Source of the DNA: MWEI01 sp964600235
Lineage (GTDB): Bacteria > Desulfobacterota > Desulfomonilia > UBA1062
Assembly (NCBI GenBank): GCA_964600235.1
Contig: CAZRIV010000012.1
Location: forward strand, 62,001 to 126,000
Length of the DNA: 64,000 bases
Direction of reading: 5' to 3'
The stretch's first letter is position 1. The number at the start of each line of letters is the position of its first letter. The notes below the pieces were generated by a model. That model made no database searches and had not been told where the DNA came from. It worked only from the letters and a program-made list of their open reading frames with translations. Positions 61,778 to 64,000 of this stretch are shown here, in pieces. The translations under genes and the position numbers were made by a program.

Positions 61778-62260
61778 ATGTCAACTAGAAGCGTGCTGTT
61801 CGTTCTGCTTGCCTTTGGAGTGCTTTTATTTGGTGGCTGCGCCAGCCTTCGCTACTCCGAACCCATTGAAGTAATCATGGCGGGAGTTGAGCCGCTTCAA
61901 AGTCAGGGATTGGAGTTGCGAATGCTGGTCAAGCTGCGGATTCAGAATCCCAATGACTTGCCGCTGGACTTCAACGGTGTGTCAATCCAGATGGATGTGC
62001 AAGGCAAGCGCTTCGCAACTGGCGTTAGCGATACTGTTGGCAGCGTACCGCGCTTCGGTGAGACGATCGTTAGCGTCCCGGTGAGTATTTCGGTGTTCCG
62101 CATCGCGCGCCAGGCCATGGACGTCGTAACCGATGAATACCCCAGAAAGCTTGAGTATGAGATGACCGGGCGACTCACCGGACCTGCGTTCAATAGCGTG
62201 TATTTCAATTCGAAGGGGGAGTTTACACTGCCCGCGGAACTCTTCGATGGTGGCAAGTGA
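61778..62260 (+). CDS. LEA14-like (WHy domain) lipoprotein
   Basis: 160 residues. Lipoprotein signal with lipobox FGGC (cysteine near 22). The remainder matches the LEA14/water-stress WHy fold: LRMLVKLRIQNPNDLPLDFN, VSIQMDVQGKRFATGVS and a C-terminal FNSKGEFTLPAEL. Function in bacteria is uncertain; proposed to be structural or stress-protective in the envelope. Arginine codons are mostly CGC/CGA/CGG, whereas neighbours favour AGG, consistent with recent transfer. The ATG follows GGAG. Confidence 0.82.
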   Translation: MSTRSVLFVLLAFGVLLFGGCASLRYSEPIEVIMAGVEPLQSQGLELRMLVKLRIQNPNDLPLDFNGVSIQMDVQGKRFATGVSDTVGSVPRFGETIVSVPVSISVFRIARQAMDVVTDEYPRKLEYEMTGRLTGPAFNSVYFNSKGEFTLPAELFDGGK

Positions 62261-62408
62261 ACCGGCCGGGTGCTCGTCTTCGTGCTGTACAAGAAGCGCT
62301 TGCTTGGTTGAATCAAGAGGCCCTTGAGCAGATTTCGTGACAATCGGTTCACTCAGAACGTTAATCTCTGCGGTAACTGTTCAGTCTTATTACCATAATA
62401 AGAAGAAT

Positions 62409-62434
62409 TCCTTAACACGCACAATCCGGGTTTA
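62409..62434 (+). repeat. Dispersed intergenic repeat, copy F
   Basis: Core TTAACACGCACAATCCGGGT (62412-62431) followed by TTA, between the LEA14-like gene and the convergent ridA-type gene. The left flank does not carry the TTTTTACACCC extension. Confidence 0.6.
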
Positions 62435-62451
62435 GAGGACTGCGCTTCGCT

Positions 62452-62847
62452 TCACCCCCTGTACGCAATGCACGCGATCTCCACAAGCACATCTTTGGGC
62501 AGTCTCGATACCTCCACGGTGAAGCGGGCCGGTTTGGTCCGTGAGGGGAAGAACGTCGCATACACCTCGTTCATGGATGCGAAATCGTCGAAGTTCTTCA
62601 GGAAGACCTCGGTCTTCACGACCCCTTCAAGGGTAAGGCCGGCTTCTTTCAGGATGGCCTCGATGTTCTTGAGCACTCGGGTCGTCTGTTCCCCGATGCC
62701 CCCCTCGACGACGGACCCACTGTCTGGATCCATGGCTATCTGGCCGGAAACAAATACGAAACCACCTGCCAAGGTGGCCTGGGAATAGGGGCCGATGGCC
62801 CTGGGGGCACCCGGGGTGTCAATGGCGCTGATCTTGTCTTTAGGCAT
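62452..62847 (-). CDS. ridA: RidA-family enamine/imine deaminase
   Basis: 131 residues from an ATG preceded by AAGGAGG. Family signatures: APRAIGPYSQATLAGGFVFV, SGQIAMDPDSGSVVEGGIGE, TRVLKNIEAILKEAG, the active-site arginine in FFPSRTKPARFTVEVSRLPK and the C-terminal VLVEIACIAY. Hydrolyses reactive enamine intermediates such as 2-aminoacrylate made by PLP enzymes. Monocistronic; an in-frame ATG 30 bases upstream is less likely. Confidence 0.95.
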   Translation of the reverse strand: MPKDKISAIDTPGAPRAIGPYSQATLAGGFVFVSGQIAMDPDSGSVVEGGIGEQTTRVLKNIEAILKEAGLTLEGVVKTEVFLKNFDDFASMNEVYATFFPSRTKPARFTVEVSRLPKDVLVEIACIAYRG

Positions 62848-63033
62848 GTAATCAGACCTCCTTTCCATGTATTGCATATCAAGTATGCGCCCTCTATGAT
62901 ACAGAAAGAGCCCCTGAGATAAAAGCGTGCTTTTTATGGCTTCCTCGGTCCCTCATCTTCTGCTAAGCTGATGATGTAACTTTTTCCCGGAGGGAGACCG
63001 GGTGCTTATAGTGCAGGTAAAGGAGACATCTTC

Positions 63034-64000
63034 ATGAAATCCGTTTTTGTGTACACACCCGAGTTCGACACCTACAGCCTCAGCAGCGACCATCCCTTCA
63101 AGCCCTATAAGGCCACCATGGTCTACGAGCTCTGCTACCGTTACGGCCTCCTGGATCACCCGTGGATCAAGGTTTTCAAGCCGGAAGCGGCCACCGAACA
63201 GGTCATGGCGGAGTACCATTCCCAGGAATATATCGATACCCTCAAGGCGTGCAACAGCGGAAATTTCGACTTCACCATGCTTCATTACGGGCTCGGGACG
63301 GGGGACAACCCCATATTCAAGGGCGTCTACGACTTCTCTCTCCTGGTGCTCGGCGCCACCATGGCGTCCGCCGATTTCATCGCCTCCGGCGAGGCGGACA
63401 CGACCTTCAGCGCAGTCGGCGGGCTCCACCACGGAGGATACGGGCACGCCGAAGGGTTCTGCTACGTGAACGACATCGTCATTGCCATCAAGCGTCTCCT
63501 GAAGAGGGGGTTCAAGAGGGTTCTCTATATCGACATAGACGCGCATCACGGCAACGGGGTCCAGGACGCCTTCTATGACACGGACGAGGTGCTGTTCATA
63601 TCCGTGCACCAGAACGGCGAGAGCATCTATCCGGGCACCGGGTTCGAGAACGAGATCGGCGAGGGCAGAGGGCGCGGCTTCACGGTCAACCTGCCGCTGC
63701 CCGAATACACCGATGACGATACGTATGTCAGGGCCTTCAACGAGATCTACCCGCCCATGGTGAACGCCTTCGAGCCGGACTGTGTCGTTGCCCAGATAGG
63801 GCTCGACACCCTTAAGAAGGATCCGCTCACGAACCTGCGCCTTACCAATAACGGGTTCTGCTCCGTCATGGAGACGATCCGCAAAAGCTGCACCAAGGTG
63901 CTTGCCCTGGGCGGCGGGGGCTACAGCGTGCCCGACGTGGTGAGGGGCTGGACATTGGCCTGGGCCATACTGAACGGCATAGAGCCGGTGGACCACTATG
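63034..64000 (+). CDS. Histone-deacetylase-family (AcuC/acetylpolyamine amidohydrolase-like) protein, partial
   Basis: About 322 codons, truncated by the window end. Zinc amidohydrolase motifs: active-site histidines in GGLHHGGYGHAEGFCYVND, metal ligands in YIDIDAHHGNGVQDAFY, ISVHQNGESIYPGTG, aspartate ligand region AQIGLDTLKKDPLTNL and LALGGGGYSVPDVVRGW. Removes acetyl groups from lysine, polyamines or small molecules; the substrate is not readable. AAGGAG precedes the ATG. Monocistronic within the visible sequence. Confidence 0.9.
   Translation, partial: MKSVFVYTPEFDTYSLSSDHPFKPYKATMVYELCYRYGLLDHPWIKVFKPEAATEQVMAEYHSQEYIDTLKACNSGNFDFTMLHYGLGTGDNPIFKGVYDFSLLVLGATMASADFIASGEADTTFSAVGGLHHGGYGHAEGFCYVNDIVIAIKRLLKRGFKRVLYIDIDAHHGNGVQDAFYDTDEVLFISVHQNGESIYPGTGFENEIGEGRGRGFTVNLPLPEYTDDDTYVRAFNEIYPPMVNAFEPDCVVAQIGLDTLKKDPLTNLRLTNNGFCSVMETIRKSCTKVLALGGGGYSVPDVVRGWTLAWAILNGIEPVDHY

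Noticed and set aside
1..64000. CRISPR arrays, IS transposases, phage genes, toxin-antitoxin pairs, rRNA
   Set aside because: None seen on either strand; the only repeats are the dispersed 20-bp core, the 30-bp inverted repeat, the 39-bp in-frame repeat and the flagellar direct repeats.

Overview
The window reads as a chromosomal segment of a Gram-negative, flagellated bacterium of the Desulfobacterota (former Deltaproteobacteria) type. The evidence is an outer-membrane toolkit (BamA, LolCD, RND efflux, AsmA-like and LpxL-like proteins), F0 genes in a cluster without F1 genes, a siroheme-decarboxylase-like AhbB next to hemL, and LivJ-type binding proteins. The DNA is GC-rich with AGG-heavy arginine usage. 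No phage, IS transposase or CRISPR array is visible. The assignment is by gene content only.

Layout. 1-4.6 kb: lysS-lolC-lolD-bamA operon (minus) behind a good sigma-70 promoter. 4.6-8.9 kb: stand-alone AMMECR1 protein, a double kinase-like protein, a HAD phosphatase and a binding protein. 8.8-17.4 kb: flagellar block. A sigma-28 promoter reads left into a 71-aa gene and flgM; a sigma-54 promoter reads right into flgF-flgG-flgA-flgH-flgI-flgJ-flgN-flgK-csrA and a small membrane protein, closed by a strong terminator. 17.4-19.3 kb: F0 cluster atpZ-atpI-atpB-atpE. 19.5-24.7 kb: Bax-like glucosaminidase, polysaccharide deacetylase, HU, a protein with ten 13-residue basic repeats plus a FYDLN zinc ribbon, then ahbB-hemL. 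24.6-33.6 kb: lon, a short GlmU-like protein, and mreB-mreC-mreD-mrdA-rodA. 33.7-36.4 kb: metallo-beta-lactamase protein and a patatin lipoprotein. 36.8-42 kb: a sigma-54-driven response regulator, then an export-tagged AmmeMemoRadiSam cluster (Memo-AMMECR1 fusion with signal peptide, polytopic spermidine-synthase-like protein, Tat-signal radical SAM protein). 42-47 kb: RND pump whose outer-membrane channel gene is a remnant. 47-64 kb: cytidylate-kinase-like protein, HEAT-repeat response regulator, binding protein, double GNAT, hybrid sensor kinase, AsmA-like protein, serS with an adjacent tRNA-Ser, LpxL-like acyltransferase, a foreign-looking LEA14-type lipoprotein, RidA and a histone-deacetylase-family enzyme cut by the window end.

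Cross-cutting signals. (1) Six copies of a dispersed intergenic element share an ungapped 20-bp core. (2) Three genes (lon, the cytidylate-kinase-like gene, serS) lack a Shine-Dalgarno and share the geometry TTGACT-N17-(-10)-N6-ATG, predicting leaderless mRNAs. (3) Several start codons are non-ATG and are decided by ribosome-binding sites or promoters (CTG for lolC, TTG for bamA, csrA and the hybrid kinase, GTG for lysS).

The most promising candidate for an under-described system is the export-tagged AmmeMemoRadiSam cluster at 37.3-42.0 kb, with a separate cytoplasmic AMMECR1 paralogue at 4.6 kb.
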